Origin: Faecalibacterium sp.
GTDB taxonomy: Bacteria > Bacillota > Clostridia > Oscillospirales > Ruminococcaceae
Length of the DNA: 8,058 bases
Assembly: GCA_017483235.1 (NCBI GenBank)
Contig: JAFULE010000046.1
Span: forward strand, 1-8,058
Direction of reading: 5' to 3'
The notes below the pieces were generated by a model. It was not told the DNA's origin. It made no database searches and saw only the letters and a program-made list of their open reading frames with translations. Positions 6,960 to 8,058 of the stretch are shown here, piece after piece (position 1 is the first letter of the stretch; every line of letters starts with the position of its first letter). The position numbers and the translations under genes are program-made.

Positions 6960-7838
6960 ATGAATAAGATCACCACCCAAATGGTTACCGTTGGCGACAG
7001 CTGCTTTGAACAGTACGTCATCACCGACGCCGCTGCCGGCACCGAGTTGACCATTACCCCCGAGCGCGGCGGTATGATCACCGGCTTTACCCTGAACGGC
7101 GAGGAATTTTTGTGGCGTCGTTACCCCAACTTCGGCGAGGTAAATCGCCCCCGCTTTGCCATTCCCATTCTGTTCCCCACCTGCCAGAAGTGCGACAATG
7201 GCGTACTGACCTTTGACGGTGTGAACTACCCCATGGAGATCCACGGTCTGGCCGCATTGTGCCCCTGGGAGGTTGACAGCGTTGGCGCCGACGGCGTTAC
7301 CCTGACCTTGGAAGCCACCCCGCTGACCAAGTTTATGTATCCCTTCGATTTTACCCTGATGATCACCTACAACCTGAAGGGCAACACCGCCACCCTTGGT
7401 CTGACCGTGATCAACGACGACACCAAGCCCATGCCCTTCAGCTTTGGCTACCACCCCTACTTCTGCACCAGTGCGCTGGAGAATGTGGAATTTGACATCA
7501 AGTGTGCCACCTACAGCACCGACCCCAAGAGCATGACCCCCGCCCCCGAAAAAATCACCCTGCCCCGTGACGAAGGCGTGGACAACAGCTGCCGCATGCT
7601 GACCGGCGTGCAGTTCCCCATGGTAATGACCGACAAGGGTAACGGCCATAAGGTGACCATCAACGCCGACGAATACTTCACCAACGGCATTCTGTGGCAG
7701 CAGGACGCCGAGAACTTTGTTTGCATGGAGCCCTGGAACGGCTGGGCCAACAGCGTGAACGAAGAAGGCAAGCACGAAATTCTCCAGCCGGGCGAAGCCA
7801 TGTACAGCGAGTGGAGCATCACCATCGAAAAGATGTAA
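6960..7838 (+). CDS. Aldose 1-epimerase family protein (mutarotase-like)
   Basis: Predicted cytosolic beta-sandwich enzyme of the galactose mutarotase superfamily, which interconverts alpha and beta anomers of aldoses or of hexose 6-phosphates. The protein has 292 residues, the usual size of the shorter YeaD/LacX-like members. Visible hallmarks are TPERGGMITGF (about 33-43), the FAIPILFP strand (about 66-73), His95 in MEIHGLA, His165 in FGYHPYF and Glu257 in CMEPWNGWAN. His165 and Glu257 fit the catalytic acid and base positions of the family. The ATG at 6960 lies 10 nt after AAAGGAG. No signal peptide is seen. The gene stands alone between its own promoter and terminator, divergent from the kinase, so there is no operon clue to the substrate. 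CQKC (75-78) stands where relatives often have a Gly-Arg pair. Whether it acts on free sugars such as galactose and glucose or on glucose 6-phosphate cannot be decided here. Confidence 0.88.
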   Translation: MNKITTQMVTVGDSCFEQYVITDAAAGTELTITPERGGMITGFTLNGEEFLWRRYPNFGEVNRPRFAIPILFPTCQKCDNGVLTFDGVNYPMEIHGLAALCPWEVDSVGADGVTLTLEATPLTKFMYPFDFTLMITYNLKGNTATLGLTVINDDTKPMPFSFGYHPYFCTSALENVEFDIKCATYSTDPKSMTPAPEKITLPRDEGVDNSCRMLTGVQFPMVMTDKGNGHKVTINADEYFTNGILWQQDAENFVCMEPWNGWANSVNEEGKHEILQPGEAMYSEWSITIEKM

Positions 7839-7875
7839 GCCCCTGCCCCGCTGCAGTTTTATCACCCACAACCCT

Positions 7876-7907
7876 GTGGCGCTGCCTTTTCAGGCAGCGC
7901 CACTTTT
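7876..7907 (+). terminator. Intrinsic terminator of the epimerase-like gene
   Basis: A perfect 11-bp stem (GTGGCGCTGCC at 7876-7886 with GGCAGCGCCAC at 7893-7903) with a TTTTCA loop is followed by TTTTGGTATTT. It lies 37 nt after the stop. The other strand has no T-tract, so it works in one direction only. Confidence 0.88.
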
Positions 7908-7964
7908 GGTATTTCATCTATATATTTTCAAGTCGGAACAGCAACTTCAAATAGTGCGCAGTGC

Positions 7965-8002
7965 AAAAAAAGGAAACCCTCGAGTCGAAGGCTTCCTTTT
8001 TT
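7965..8002. terminator. Bidirectional A/T-tailed hairpin near right edge
   Basis: AAAAAAA then GGAA (7965-7975) pairs with TTCC then TTTTTT (7993-8002). One A-C mismatch is followed by CC/GG (7977-7978 with 7990-7991), and the loop region is about 11 nt. T-tracts exist on both strands, so it could terminate the minus-strand gene entering from the right and back up the preceding terminator. Confidence 0.65.
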
Positions 8003-8023
8003 GTGTTATCCGATAAAAGCGGT

Positions 8024-8058
8024 TCAGCTGCGCTCGGCCCAGTCCATGCTGCGGCCCA
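8024..8058 (-). CDS. C-terminal end of an unidentified minus-strand gene
   Basis: Reading the minus strand from the right edge, one frame gives GRSMDWAERS followed by a TGA at 8024-8026. The codons end in C or G, like those of the neighbouring genes, and a terminator-like hairpin with a minus-strand T-tract lies 22 nt beyond the stop. This is what the tail of a convergent gene would look like. Only ten whole codons are visible, so no product can be named, and one other frame is also open for longer. Treat it as a probable gene end only. Confidence 0.4.
   Translation of the reverse strand, partial: GRSMDWAERS

Noticed and set aside
6909..7871. 320-codon open frame on the minus strand across the epimerase-like gene
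   Set aside because: Composition is the typical His/Gly/Val mirror of C-biased codons; the plus strand has promoter, ribosome binding site, family motifs and terminator.

Overview
This window looks like part of the chromosome of a GC-rich, low-oxygen Firmicute, most likely a gut clostridium of the Oscillospiraceae (Ruminococcaceae) type. I infer this from the glycolytic gene order, AAAGGAG-type ribosome binding sites, sigma-A promoters, short intrinsic terminators, and strong preference for C-ending codons in the glycolytic genes. The genus cannot be fixed from sequence alone.

Layout. Positions 1-3435 (+ strand) hold lower-glycolysis genes: the 3' three quarters of pgk, then tpiA, then gpmI. 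A perfect terminator-like hairpin lies between pgk and tpiA. gpmI has its own near-consensus promoter. A bidirectional terminator at about 3444-3493 separates gpmI from a convergent minus-strand group at 3491-6735. Read in its own direction, that group is a 906-residue membrane-bound hybrid histidine kinase, then a 42-codon gene, then a Doc/Fic-fold toxin gene. The kinase and the small gene are 15 nt apart, and the small gene and doc overlap by 4 nt (ATGA). I can see only one promoter for all three. Divergent from the kinase is an aldose-1-epimerase-family gene (6960-7838, + strand) with an extended -10 promoter and a strong terminator. The right edge appears to hold the last codons of another minus-strand gene behind a second bidirectional terminator.

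How the parts work together. Pgk, TpiA and GpmI catalyse steps of triose and 3-carbon glycolysis, and the epimerase-like protein probably interconverts sugar anomers, so the + strand genes are central carbon housekeeping. The minus-strand group is the unusual part. An extracytoplasmic sensor shaped like an ABC-transporter substrate-binding protein is joined to a kinase core, a receiver that has lost its catalytic residues, and an intact terminal receiver. No DNA-binding response regulator is next to it. Instead, a minimal putative antitoxin and a Doc toxin follow directly. The small gene was found by reading the reverse strand, and its role as antitoxin is inferred from position, size and overlap with doc.

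No rRNA, tRNA, CRISPR array, insertion sequence or long direct repeat was recognised. No gene-free stretch exceeds about 300 bases; the longest is the 224-nt divergent promoter region 6736-6959.
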